Assembly (NCBI RefSeq): GCF_016654115.1
Contig: NZ_JAEQAZ010000057.1
Coordinates: 1 to 42,970, forward strand
From: Streptomyces sp. MBT53
Lineage (GTDB): Bacteria; Actinomycetota; Actinomycetes; Streptomycetales; Streptomycetaceae
Direction of reading: 5' to 3'
Length of the DNA: 42,970 bases
Notes under the pieces: model-generated
Seen by the model: only the letters and a program-made list of their open reading frames with translations
Database searches by the model: none
Told to the model about the DNA's origin: nothing
Translations under genes and position numbers: made by a program
Shown: positions 1 to 7,714 of the stretch, one piece after another
Numbering within the stretch: the first letter of the stretch is position 1
Layout of the letters: the number at the start of each line of letters is the position of its first letter

Positions 1-248
1 CCACACACCCGAGGCCGGCAGAACCACCCCCACCCCCTCGGCCAGTGCCCGCCACCCACGCAAATGGCAAGGTAGATCGGCATATTCACCGCCCCTCGGC
101 GACCATCCGGCACCCTCGGCCGCCACGCACCGTGACCGCGCGCGCCGGCCCCAGCCGCGTTCGGGCTCCTCCTCGCGACCGGATCCGTACGTTCATACAA
201 TCCGTAATCCTGGCCGAACAGACCGTAGTCACCGCACTCGGGCGCCCC
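1..248. other. Intergenic region upstream of the HTH regulator
   Basis: No convincing gene was found here; the short reading frames lack a ribosome-binding site and have Arg/Pro/Ala-rich translations typical of GC-rich noise. A weak inverted pair CCGAGG (9-14) / CCTCGG (36-41) could be the tail of a terminator of a gene outside the window. A TACAAT hexamer at 196-201 is a good -10 candidate reading rightwards, but no clear -35 lies upstream of it. Confidence 0.5.
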
Positions 249-254
249 TAGCTT
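249..254 (+). promoter_or_regulatory. Candidate -10 element of a leaderless promoter for the HTH gene
   Basis: TAGCTT fits the TANNNT -10 pattern and is followed after 7 nt by the in-frame GTG at 262, so transcription could begin at the start codon. No Shine-Dalgarno sequence is visible before the GTG. The alternative -10 TACAAT at 196-201 would give a normal leader of about 50 nt. Confidence 0.4.
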
Positions 255-261
255 GTGCCCC

Positions 262-984
262 GTGCGCCGACCCCCAGCTCAACACAGCCAGTCCACGCCG
301 CCCACTCCGCCGTTCAACGCCCCCGCCGCCCGCAGGCTCCGGACCGCTCTTGACATGGGTCCCGAACACGTCGCGTACGGGATGCGTGTGTCGTTCGGGC
401 TGCCCTATGTCACGCCGGACCTGGTCATCGCCTGGGAGCGTGGGCTCACCGCGCCGTCCGGTCCCGAACTCACCGCGCTCGCGGGCGTGTTGTGGTGTTC
501 CGCGAGTGAACTCATCGGCAAGCCACGCACGCTGCGTGAGCACCGTCTCGCCTGTGGCCTCGCGCCGGAGGACATCGCCCGTGGCGTCGGGCTCGAACTC
601 CTCGTGTATTTACGGATGGAGGAGAACGACGAGTGGCGCGGCACCGAGCGCCAGTCCGCCGCGCTCGCCGATCTGCTCGACCTCTCGCTGCCCGACTTCA
701 TCAGCGTCACCGGACGCGACGCGAAACTCGCGGAGTTGCTGCGCGGCGCCATGACCACTCGCTGGCAGGCCGCCGTACGGCCGATCGGAAAAATGGTGCC
801 CCTGGACCGGCACGTCCTGGAGGAGTCTCTGAAGGAGCTGCACCAGGAATACCAGGGGCGGATGGTCGCCACTCTCAGCTGGGCCGGCGGCAACTCGCCC
901 GGCGACGCGAGCGAGGCCGGGCGCGACTTCCTCGACCAGATCATCAGCCGTTTCTGGGCCGTGGTCGAGAGGAGTACCTACTGA
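262..984 (+). CDS. Double helix-turn-helix (XRE-like) regulator with a TTA codon
   Basis: A 240-residue protein with two consecutive XRE-like helix-turn-helix units. The first runs from PEHVAYGMRVSFGLP to the WERG and SASELIG segments (about residues 33-85). The second begins at TLREHRLACGL and includes EDIARGVGLELLVYLR and LADLLDLSLPDF (about 88-150). The C-terminal 80 residues are helical and unassigned. Such proteins are usually DNA-binding regulators; the target is unknown. It converges on pfkA, with only 16 nt between the two stop codons. Codon 117 (610-612, the Leu of VYLR) is TTA, read by the developmentally controlled bldA tRNA in Streptomyces. The GTG at 262 was chosen because TAGCTT precedes it by 7 nt; TTG 253 and ATG 355 are possible alternatives. 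Confidence 0.8.
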   Translation: MRRPPAQHSQSTPPTPPFNAPAARRLRTALDMGPEHVAYGMRVSFGLPYVTPDLVIAWERGLTAPSGPELTALAGVLWCSASELIGKPRTLREHRLACGLAPEDIARGVGLELLVYLRMEENDEWRGTERQSAALADLLDLSLPDFISVTGRDAKLAELLRGAMTTRWQAAVRPIGKMVPLDRHVLEESLKELHQEYQGRMVATLSWAGGNSPGDASEAGRDFLDQIISRFWAVVERSTY

Positions 985-1000
985 GCGAGCCAGAACAGAC

Positions 1001-2026
1001 CTAGAAGACCGACTCCGCCTCGTCCATGCGGTCCTTCGGGACCGTCTTCAGCTCGGTGACCGCCTCCGCCAGCGGGACCATCACCACGTCCGTGCCGCGC
1101 AGCGCCGTCATCCGTCCGAACTCGCCCCGGTGCGCGGCCTCCACCGCGTGCCAGCCGAAGCGCGTCGCCAGCACCCGGTCGTACGCGGTCGGTACGCCGC
1201 CGCGCTGGATGTGGCCGAGGATGACCGGCTTGGCCTCCTTGCCGAGGCGGCGCTCCAGTTCGTACGCCAGTGCCGTGCCGATGCCCTGGAAGCGCTCGTG
1301 GCCGAACGCGTCGATCTCGCCCTTGCCGTAGTCCATGGAGCCCTCGGCCGGGTGCGCGCCCTCGGCTACGCACACGACGGCGAACCGCTTGCCGCGGGCG
1401 AAGCGTTCCTCGACCATCTTGACCAGGTCGGCGGGGTCGAAGGGGCGCTCGGGCAGGCAGATGCCGTGGGCGCCCGCCGCCATCCCGGACTCCAGCGCGA
1501 TCCAGCCCGCGTGCCGGCCCATGACCTCGACGACCATCACTCGTTGGTGGGACTCCGCCGTGGTCTTCAAACGGTCCATCGCCTCCGTGGCGACGCCCAC
1601 CGCCGTGTCGAAGCCGAAGGTGCGGTCCGTGGCCGAGATGTCGTTGTCGATCGTCTTGGGGACGCCCACCACCGGCAGCCCGGCCTCGAACAGCATGTGC
1701 GCCGCCGTGAGCGTGCCCTCGCCGCCGATCGGGATCAGCGCGTCGATGCCGAAGGCCTCGACCATGTCCTCGGCCCGTTCACAGGCCTCGCGCAGCCGGT
1801 CGCGCTCCAGCCGGGAGGAGCCGAGGATGGTGCCGCCGCGGGCGAGGATGCCGCTGACCGCGTTCAGGTCGAGGGTGCGGTAGCGGCTCTCCAGCAAGCC
1901 CGCGTAGCCGTCCTCGAAGCCGATCACCTCGTCGTCGTAGTGATCGACCGCTCGGTGCACGACCGATCGGATCACTGCGTTCAGGCCGGGGCAGTCGCCG
2001 CCTGCGGTGAGAACTCCGATGCGCAT
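1001..2026 (-). CDS. pfkA: ATP-dependent 6-phosphofructokinase
   Basis: A 341-residue PFK-A family enzyme that phosphorylates fructose 6-phosphate to fructose 1,6-bisphosphate, the committed step of glycolysis, in the cytoplasm. Visible motifs are the N-terminal nucleotide loop LTAGGDCPGLN, GGEGT at 101-105, PKTIDND at 123-129 (catalytic Asp127) and the substrate motif MGRHAGW. Gly104 is typical of ATP users, whereas Lys124 is typical of PPi-dependent enzymes; this Gly/Lys pair is the known signature of actinomycete group III ATP-PFKs. Glu103 replaces the Asp of the E. coli enzyme. The start ATG has GGAG 10 nt upstream. It is divergent from pta across about 220 nt, and its position matches S. 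coelicolor pfkA2 (SCO5426, from memory). Confidence 0.96.
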   Translation of the reverse strand: MRIGVLTAGGDCPGLNAVIRSVVHRAVDHYDDEVIGFEDGYAGLLESRYRTLDLNAVSGILARGGTILGSSRLERDRLREACERAEDMVEAFGIDALIPIGGEGTLTAAHMLFEAGLPVVGVPKTIDNDISATDRTFGFDTAVGVATEAMDRLKTTAESHQRVMVVEVMGRHAGWIALESGMAAGAHGICLPERPFDPADLVKMVEERFARGKRFAVVCVAEGAHPAEGSMDYGKGEIDAFGHERFQGIGTALAYELERRLGKEAKPVILGHIQRGGVPTAYDRVLATRFGWHAVEAAHRGEFGRMTALRGTDVVMVPLAEAVTELKTVPKDRMDEAESVF

Positions 2027-2249
2027 CGTGCTGTGTCTCCTGCTCGCTGTTGATACCGGTGAGCCGGATCCGATTGTTTCACGTCCCTCAGGGCGATGCC
2101 GCTCCCGCCGGACCGAGGGGCGCCTTAACCACCCCCGGAGGTATTGTCAAGAGGGTTCTGCTCACCTCGGTGGGCGATTTTTATGACCACCGAAACAGCC
2201 ACCGAAACAATCACCGAAACGACCGCCGAAACGAAGCGAGGTAGCACGC
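2027..2249. promoter_or_regulatory. Divergent pfkA-pta intergenic region
   Basis: This stretch must hold the promoters of both pfkA (leftward) and pta (rightward). It contains an AT-rich ATTTTTATG segment around 2178-2185, unusual for this genome, followed directly by four 12-nt repeats. No clean -35/-10 pair could be assigned by eye. Confidence 0.45.
2189..2236 (+). repeat. Four 12-nt tandem repeats in the pta leader
   Basis: The units are ACCGAAACAGCC, ACCGAAACAATC, ACCGAAACGACC and GCCGAAACGAAG, sharing the core CCGAAAC. They end 14 nt before the GTG of pta, so they occupy the leader including the ribosome-binding region (AAGCGAGG). An ATG at 2183 reads through them as alternating Thr-Glu-Thr, but that frame is out of phase with pta. 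Confidence 0.8.
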
Positions 2250-4349
2250 GTGACCCGCAGCGTGTACGTGACCGGGATCGACCGCGGCGACGGCCGTCAG
2301 GTCGTCGAGCTGGGGGTCATGGAGCTCCTGACCCGCCAGGTCGACCGGGTGGGGGTGTTCCGTCCCCTCGTCCACGACGATCCCGATCGGTTGTTCGAAC
2401 TGCTGCGCGCCCGCTACCGGCTCTCCCAGGACCCGGCGACCGTCTACGGCATGGACTACCACGAGGCGTCCGCCCTCCAGGCCGAGCAGGGCACCGACGA
2501 GCTGGTGTCGACGCTCGTCGAGCGCTTCCATCTCGTCGCCCGGGACTACGACGTCGTCCTCGTCCTCGGCACCGACTTCGCGGACACCCAGTTCCCGGAC
2601 GAGCTGGCCCTCAACGCCCGTCTCGCCAACGAGTTCGGCGCGTCCGTGATCCCCGTCGTCGGCGGACGCAAGCAGACCTCCGAGTCCGTGCTCGCGGAGA
2701 CCCGCAACGCCTACCGCGCCTACGACGGCCTCGGCTGCGACGTCCTCGCCATGGTCACCAACCGGGTCGCCCGCGAGGACCGGGAGGAGATCGCCCAGCG
2801 CCTCACCACCCGGCTGCCGGTGCCCTGTTACGTCGTACCGGACGAGCCCGCGCTCTCCGCGCCGACCGTCGCGCAGATCACCCACGCCCTCGGCGGCCGG
2901 GTGCTGCTCGGGGACGACTCGGGGCTGGCGCGCGACGCGCTGGACTTCGTGTTCGGCGGGGCGATGCTGCCCAACTTCCTCAAGGCGCTCACCCCGGGCG
3001 CGCTGGTCGTCACCCCGGGCGACCGCGCCGACCTCGTCATCGGGGCGCTGGCCGCGCACAGCGCCGGCACCCCGCCGATAGCCGGCGTCCTGCTCACCCT
3101 GAACGAGGTGCCGAGCGACGAGATCCTCACCCTCGCCGCCCGCCTCGCCCCGGGCACCCCAGTCGTCTCGGTGACCGGCACGTCCTTCCCGACCGCCGCC
3201 GAACTCTTCTCCCTGGAGGGGAAGTTGAACGCGGCCACCCCGCGCAAGGCGGAGACCGCGCTCGGTCTCTTCGAGCGGTACGTCGACACCGGCGACCTGC
3301 TCCGGCGGGTCTCCGCGCCGAGCAGTGACCGCCTCACCCCGATGATGTTCGAGCACACGCTCCTGGAGCGGGCCCGCTCCGACAAGCGCCGCATCGTCCT
3401 CCCCGAGGGCACCGAGCCCCGTGTCCTGCACGCCGCCGAGGTGCTGCTGCGCCGGGGCGTCTGCGAGCTGACCCTGCTCGGCCCCGAGGACCAGATCCGC
3501 AAGAAGGCCGCCGACCTCGGCATCGACCTCAGCGCCGCCCAGCTGATCGATCCCCAGACCTCCGAACTCCGCGACCGCTTCGCCGAGAAGTACGCCGAAC
3601 TCCGCGCCCACAAGGGCGTGACCGTCGAACTCGCCTACGACGTCGTCGCCGACGTGAACTACTTCGGGACGTTGATGGTGCAGGCCGGGCTCGCCGACGG
3701 GATGGTCTCGGGCGCCGTGCACTCCACGGCCGCCACCATCCGGCCCGCCTTCGAGATCATCAAGACCAAGCCGGACGCCGACATCGTCTCGTCGGTCTTC
3801 TTCATGTGCCTCGCCGACAAGGTGCTGGTGTACGGCGACTGCGCCGTCAACCCCGACCCGAACGCCGAGCAGTTGGCCGACATCGCCATCCAATCCGCCG
3901 CCACCGCCGAGCAGTTCGGGGTCGCCGCGCGGATCGCGATGCTGTCGTACTCCACCGGTACGTCCGGCTCGGGCATCGACGTCGACAAGGTGCGCGAGGC
4001 CACGGAGCTGGTCCGGCTGCGGCGGGCCGATCTGCGGATCGAGGGGCCCATCCAGTACGACGCCGCCGTCGAGCCGAGTGTCGCCGCCACCAAGATGCCG
4101 GAGTCCGAAGTCGCGGGCCGCGCAAGCGTGTTGATCTTCCCCGACCTCAACACCGGCAACAACACCTACAAGGCCGTGCAGCGCTCGGCCGGCGCGATCG
4201 CCGTCGGGCCGGTGCTCCAGGGGCTGCGCAAGCCGGTCAACGACCTGTCCAGGGGCGCTCTTGTCTCCGACATCGTGAACACCGTGGCCATCACGGCGAT
4301 CCAGGCCCAGAACCCGAAGATCTCGAACGAGAAGGCCTCCCAGCAGTGA
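2250..4349 (+). CDS. pta: Phosphate acetyltransferase
   Basis: A 699-residue long-form Pta that converts acetyl-CoA and phosphate to acetyl phosphate and CoA. The N-terminal third (about 1-200) is the P-loop/BioD-like domain, but its nucleotide loop reads TGIDRGDGRQVV and lacks the GKS of a working Walker A motif. A DRTGG-type domain follows (LVVTPGDRADLVI, about 250-265). The catalytic PTA_PTB domain occupies about 365-690, including RIVLPEGTEPRVLHAA, FADLNTGN-like FPDLNTGNNTYKAVQ and LQGLRKPVNDLSRG. GTG 2250 follows an AAGCGAGG ribosome-binding site. It overlaps ackA by 4 nt (GTGA), so the two form a translationally coupled operon. The out-of-frame ATG at 2183 does not give a Pta-like N-terminus. 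Confidence 0.96.
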   Translation: MTRSVYVTGIDRGDGRQVVELGVMELLTRQVDRVGVFRPLVHDDPDRLFELLRARYRLSQDPATVYGMDYHEASALQAEQGTDELVSTLVERFHLVARDYDVVLVLGTDFADTQFPDELALNARLANEFGASVIPVVGGRKQTSESVLAETRNAYRAYDGLGCDVLAMVTNRVAREDREEIAQRLTTRLPVPCYVVPDEPALSAPTVAQITHALGGRVLLGDDSGLARDALDFVFGGAMLPNFLKALTPGALVVTPGDRADLVIGALAAHSAGTPPIAGVLLTLNEVPSDEILTLAARLAPGTPVVSVTGTSFPTAAELFSLEGKLNAATPRKAETALGLFERYVDTGDLLRRVSAPSSDRLTPMMFEHTLLERARSDKRRIVLPEGTEPRVLHAAEVLLRRGVCELTLLGPEDQIRKKAADLGIDLSAAQLIDPQTSELRDRFAEKYAELRAHKGVTVELAYDVVADVNYFGTLMVQAGLADGMVSGAVHSTAATIRPAFEIIKTKPDADIVSSVFFMCLADKVLVYGDCAVNPDPNAEQLADIAIQSAATAEQFGVAARIAMLSYSTGTSGSGIDVDKVREATELVRLRRADLRIEGPIQYDAAVEPSVAATKMPESEVAGRASVLIFPDLNTGNNTYKAVQRSAGAIAVGPVLQGLRKPVNDLSRGALVSDIVNTVAITAIQAQNPKISNEKASQQ

Positions 4350-5557
4350 CCGCGACCCGTGTCCTCGTCCTCAACTCCGGCTCATCGTCGGTGAAGTACC
4401 AACTGCTCGACATGCGCGGCGGCGAGCGGCTGGCCCTGGGGCTCGTCGAGCGCATCGGCGAGGAGACCTCCCGGCTCAAGCACACCTGCGTGACGACCGG
4501 CGCCGTACGGGAGTTGACCGCCCCTGTCGCCGACCACGAGGCCGCCCTGAAGGCCGTAGCGGAGCAACTCGCCGCGGACGGGCTCGGGTTGGACTCTCCC
4601 GAACTGGCGGCCATCGGGCACCGGGTCGTGCACGGCGGGATGACCTTCACCGCGCCCACGGTCATCGACGACACCGTCCTCGCCGAGATCGAGCGGCTGA
4701 TCCCCGTCGCTCCGCTGCACAATCCGGCGAACCTCGTCGGGATCCGGACCGCGATGGCGTTGCGGCCCGATCTGCCGCAGGTGGCCGTGTTCGACACCGC
4801 GTTCCACACGACGATGCCGGAGTCGGCCGCGCGGTACGCGATCGACGTGGCGACCGCGGACGCGTACCGGATCCGGCGGTACGGGTTCCACGGGACCTCG
4901 CACGCGTATGTGTCGCGGGCGACGGCGAAGCTGCTGGGGAAGGCGCCCGAGGACGTGAACGTCATCGTGCTGCATCTCGGGAACGGGGCGTCCGCGTCGG
5001 CGGTCAGAGGTGGGCGGTGCGTGGACACCTCCATGGGGCTGACGCCGCTGGAAGGGCTGGTGATGGGGACCCGGTCGGGAGACCTGGATCCGGCCGTCAT
5101 CTTCCATTTGATGCGTGTTGGCGAAATGTCCACCGATGAGATCGACACTCTTCTCAACAAGAAGAGCGGTCTGATCGGGTTGTGCGGGGACAACGACATG
5201 CGCGAGATCCGGCGCCGGATCGACGAGGGCGACGAACGGGCGGAACTCGCCTTCGACATCTACATTCACCGTTTGAAGAAGTACATCGGTGCCTACTGCG
5301 CGGTACTCGGCCGGGTGGACGCGGTCGCCTTCACGGCGGGGGTCGGGGAGAACGCGGGCGCGGTGCGGGAGGCCGCGGTGGCGGGCCTGGAGCTGCTGGG
5401 GCTGGAGGTGGACGGGGCACTGAACGCCGTACGGAGTGACGAGCCGCGGCTGATCTCGCCGGAGTCGTCGCGGGTCGCGGTCGCGGTGGTGCCGACGGAC
5501 GAGGAATTGGAGATCGCCACACAGACCTATGCACTGGTCGGAAATTACAACGCCTGA
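4346..5557 (+). CDS. ackA: Acetate kinase
   Basis: A 403-residue acetokinase family enzyme that interconverts acetyl phosphate plus ADP with acetate plus ATP, completing the Pta-AckA pathway. The ASKHA signatures are clear: VLVLNSGSSSVKYQLL at the N-terminus, GHRVVHGG, PLHNPANL, FDTAFHTTMP, RYGFHGTSHAYV, the phosphate loop HLGNGASASAV, MGTRSGDLDP and FTAGVGENA. The start is the GTG overlapping the stop codon of pta. The second half uses more G-ending codons than the first, but the reading frame is intact. No hairpin was seen after the stop, so read-through into pyk is possible, although pyk has its own promoter. Confidence 0.96.
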   Translation: MTATRVLVLNSGSSSVKYQLLDMRGGERLALGLVERIGEETSRLKHTCVTTGAVRELTAPVADHEAALKAVAEQLAADGLGLDSPELAAIGHRVVHGGMTFTAPTVIDDTVLAEIERLIPVAPLHNPANLVGIRTAMALRPDLPQVAVFDTAFHTTMPESAARYAIDVATADAYRIRRYGFHGTSHAYVSRATAKLLGKAPEDVNVIVLHLGNGASASAVRGGRCVDTSMGLTPLEGLVMGTRSGDLDPAVIFHLMRVGEMSTDEIDTLLNKKSGLIGLCGDNDMREIRRRIDEGDERAELAFDIYIHRLKKYIGAYCAVLGRVDAVAFTAGVGENAGAVREAAVAGLELLGLEVDGALNAVRSDEPRLISPESSRVAVAVVPTDEELEIATQTYALVGNYNA

Positions 5558-5589
5558 GCGCATGCCCGCCCATTTGTATCTTCCGCCAG

Positions 5590-5603
5590 ACGGAATATTC
5601 CGT
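5590..5603. promoter_or_regulatory. 14-bp perfect palindrome at the pyk promoter
   Basis: ACGGAATATTCCGT is a perfect palindrome whose right half covers where the -35 of the pyk promoter would fall (17-18 nt before TAGGAT 5619-5624). No good -35 is present, so the site could bind an activator; a repressor is also possible. The protein that binds it is unknown. Confidence 0.6.
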
Positions 5604-5618
5604 AGCGAAACAAACCGA

Positions 5619-5624
5619 TAGGAT
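5619..5624 (+). promoter_or_regulatory. -10 element of a leaderless pyk promoter
   Basis: TAGGAT is a strong actinobacterial -10 hexamer and lies exactly 6 nt before the ATG at 5631. No Shine-Dalgarno sequence precedes the ATG. Together these predict an mRNA beginning at the start codon. Confidence 0.7.
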
Positions 5625-5630
5625 CGTCCC

Positions 5631-7061
5631 ATGCGCCGTTCGAAAATCGTCTGTACTCTCGGCCCCGCGGTCGACTCCCACGAGCAGTTGGTGTCGCTGA
5701 TCGAGGCCGGCATGAATGTGGCCCGCTTCAATTTCAGCCACGGCACCCACGCCGAGCACCAGGGCCGGTACGACCGCGTCCGTGCCGCGGCCAAGGAGAC
5801 CGGCCGTGCCATCGGCGTCCTCGCCGACCTGCAGGGCCCGAAGATCCGCCTGGAGACCTTCGCCGAGGGTCCCGTCGAGCTGGTGCGCGGTGACGAGTTC
5901 ACCATCACCACCGAGGACGTCCCGGGCGACAAGACCATCTGCGGTACGACGTACAAGGGCCTGCCCGGTGACGTCTCCCGCGGCGACCAGATCCTGATCA
6001 ACGACGGCAACGTCGAGCTGAAGGTGCTGAGCGTCGAGGGCCCGCGGGTGAAGTCGATCGTCATCGAGGGCGGCGTCATCTCCGACCACAAGGGCATCAA
6101 CCTGCCTGGCGCGGCCGTGAACGTGCCCGCGCTGTCCGAGAAGGACGTCGAGGACCTGCGCTTCGCGCTGCGGATGGGCTGCGACATGGTCGCCCTGTCC
6201 TTCGTGCGCGACGCGAGCGACGTGTACGACGTCCACAAGGTGATGGACGAGGAGGGCCGCCGGGTCCCCGTCATCGCCAAGGTGGAGAAGCCGCAGGCGG
6301 TCGCCAACATGGAGGCCGTGGTCGCGGCCTTCGACGCGGTGATGGTGGCCCGTGGCGACCTCGCCGTGGAGTACCCGCTGGAGAAGGTCCCGATGGTGCA
6401 GAAGCGCCTGGTGGAGCTGTGCCGGCGCAACGCCAAGCCGGTGATCGTGGCGACCCAGATGATGGAGTCGATGATCACCAACTCCCGCCCCACGCGCGCC
6501 GAGGCCTCCGACGTGGCCAACGCGATCCTGGACGGCGCGGACGCGGTCATGCTCTCCGCCGAGTCCTCGGTGGGCGCCTATCCGATCGAGACCGTGCAGA
6601 CGATGTCGAAGATCGTCCAGGCGGCCGAGGAGGAGCTGCTCAGCAAGGGCCTGCAGCCGCTCGTGCCGGGCAAGAAGCCGCGGACGCAGGGTGGTTCGAT
6701 CGCGCGTGCCGCGTGCGAGATCGCCGACTTCCTCGGCGGCCGGGCCCTGGTGGCCTTCACGCAGTCCGGTGACACCGCCCGCCGGCTGTCCCGCTACCGC
6801 GCGGCCCAGCCGATCGTCGCGTTCACCACCGACGAGGGCACCCGCAACCAGCTGACGCTCAGCTGGGGCGTGGAGTCGCACGTGGTGCCGTTCGTCAACA
6901 GCACGGACGAGATGGTCGACATGGTCGACGGCGAGATCGCGAAGATCAACCGCTTCAACCCGGGCGAGACCGTCATCATCACCGCCGGTTCGCCCCCTGG
7001 TGTGGCCGGCACGACGAACATGCTCCGCGTCCACCACCTCGGCGGCGGCGAGGGCAACTGA
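5631..7061 (+). CDS. pyk: Pyruvate kinase
   Basis: A 476-residue pyruvate kinase that makes pyruvate and ATP from phosphoenolpyruvate at the end of glycolysis. Conserved parts are RRSKIVCTLGPA at the N-terminus, the substrate-site segment MNVARFNFSHG, LADLQGPKIR, the catalytic-Lys segment VIAKVEKPQAV, the metal-site stretch VMVARGDLAVE, the ATQMMESM signature, and the C-terminal allosteric domain ending GVAGTTNMLRVHHLG. The ATG at 5631 is supported by TAGGAT 6 nt upstream. It follows ackA on the same strand but has its own promoter and terminator. Position matches S. coelicolor pyk2 (SCO5423, from memory). Confidence 0.97.
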   Translation: MRRSKIVCTLGPAVDSHEQLVSLIEAGMNVARFNFSHGTHAEHQGRYDRVRAAAKETGRAIGVLADLQGPKIRLETFAEGPVELVRGDEFTITTEDVPGDKTICGTTYKGLPGDVSRGDQILINDGNVELKVLSVEGPRVKSIVIEGGVISDHKGINLPGAAVNVPALSEKDVEDLRFALRMGCDMVALSFVRDASDVYDVHKVMDEEGRRVPVIAKVEKPQAVANMEAVVAAFDAVMVARGDLAVEYPLEKVPMVQKRLVELCRRNAKPVIVATQMMESMITNSRPTRAEASDVANAILDGADAVMLSAESSVGAYPIETVQTMSKIVQAAEEELLSKGLQPLVPGKKPRTQGGSIARAACEIADFLGGRALVAFTQSGDTARRLSRYRAAQPIVAFTTDEGTRNQLTLSWGVESHVVPFVNSTDEMVDMVDGEIAKINRFNPGETVIITAGSPPGVAGTTNMLRVHHLGGGEGN

Positions 7062-7090
7062 CGTACGCCTGAAGGATCTTGTACGGCGCT

Positions 7091-7122
7091 GAGGGTGTCC
7101 CCTGTGATCAGGGGGCGCCCTC
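7091..7122. terminator. Stem-loop terminator after pyk
   Basis: GAGGGTGTCCCCTG (7091-7104) pairs over all 14 positions with CAGGGGGCGCCCTC (7109-7122), two pairs being G-U, around a TGAT loop. It lies 30 nt past the pyk stop and just beyond the stop of the converging minus-strand gene, so it probably ends both transcripts. Confidence 0.85.
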
Positions 7123-7139
7123 GGTTCCTGTCTGTCGGA

Positions 7140-7622
7140 TCAGGCCGTCGACGGTGCTCCGACCGTCTCGCGCAGCCATGTGTGGGCGCGCAGCTCCGGG
7201 TGGGCGGTGGTGATCAGCCGGTACGCCTCGGCCTTGGCCCGGTCGGTGAGCTGCCGCAGTTCGGTCCAGGTCAGCTCCGCCACCCGCGGCGCGTAGTTCG
7301 TCGTGAGGGTGACGGTCTCCCCTCCCCGGCTCAGCGAGAACACGTGACCGGACACGCTCGTCTCCACCGCGATGTCGCCGCGGGTCTCGAGCTCTCTTCT
7401 CGCGTACTCCAGCATGAGAGCGAAGTCGACGACGGGCAGTCCCCGCGTGCTCAGGCCGAGATCCACGCCGTGGACGACCAGCCGTACGTCCGCCCGGAAG
7501 AAGCTGACGGAGAAGTCCGCGCCGGTCAGCTCCGGGTGTTCCGGCCGGTACGGGTGCTCCAGCGGATGCGCCGGGGACCAGAAGGGGTCGTCGGCGTGGG
7601 GCACGAAGGAGAAGGCGATCAT
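7140..7622 (-). CDS. Conserved protein of unknown function
   Basis: A 160-residue soluble protein with no signal peptide or membrane segment. It starts MIAFSFVPHADDPFW, has a central stretch PVVDFALMLEYARRELETRGD, and ends in a helical region WTELRQLTDRAKAEAYRLI. The family was not recognised. The ATG at 7622 was chosen because GGGAGG lies 5 nt upstream; an extension to 7676 would run through a terminator hairpin and is unlikely. The coding pattern is typical of the genome and the ends are framed by two strong hairpins (7091-7122 and 7641-7681), so it is probably a single-gene transcript. Confidence 0.75.
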   Translation of the reverse strand: MIAFSFVPHADDPFWSPAHPLEHPYRPEHPELTGADFSVSFFRADVRLVVHGVDLGLSTRGLPVVDFALMLEYARRELETRGDIAVETSVSGHVFSLSRGGETVTLTTNYAPRVAELTWTELRQLTDRAKAEAYRLITTAHPELRAHTWLRETVGAPSTA

Positions 7623-7640
7623 CTGTCCTCCCGTCGAACG

Positions 7641-7681
7641 GAGCAGTGCCCCGCCGAGACGTACTCGGCGGGGCACTGCTC
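7641..7681. terminator. Perfect 18-bp hairpin terminator after the Ser/Thr-rich secreted protein gene
   Basis: GAGCAGTGCCCCGCCGAG (7641-7658) is exactly complementary to 7664-7681 with a 5-nt loop ACGTA. It lies 34 nt past the stop of the minus-strand gene 7715-9040 and 19 nt before the start of the next gene, and very probably ends the surface-protein transcript. Confidence 0.9.
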
Positions 7682-7714
7682 CTTCGCGGCTCCCGAACGG
7701 GCTTGTGGACGGGC

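Noticed and set aside
45..251. Short frame in the first 250 nt
   Set aside because: No ribosome-binding site and an Arg/Pro/His-rich product; it looks like random GC-rich sequence.
2144..3328. Long plus frame that starts before pta
   Set aside because: It overlaps pta out of frame and gives an Arg/Pro-rich product. Only the first part, from ATG 2183, is kept as a possible leader frame in the findings.
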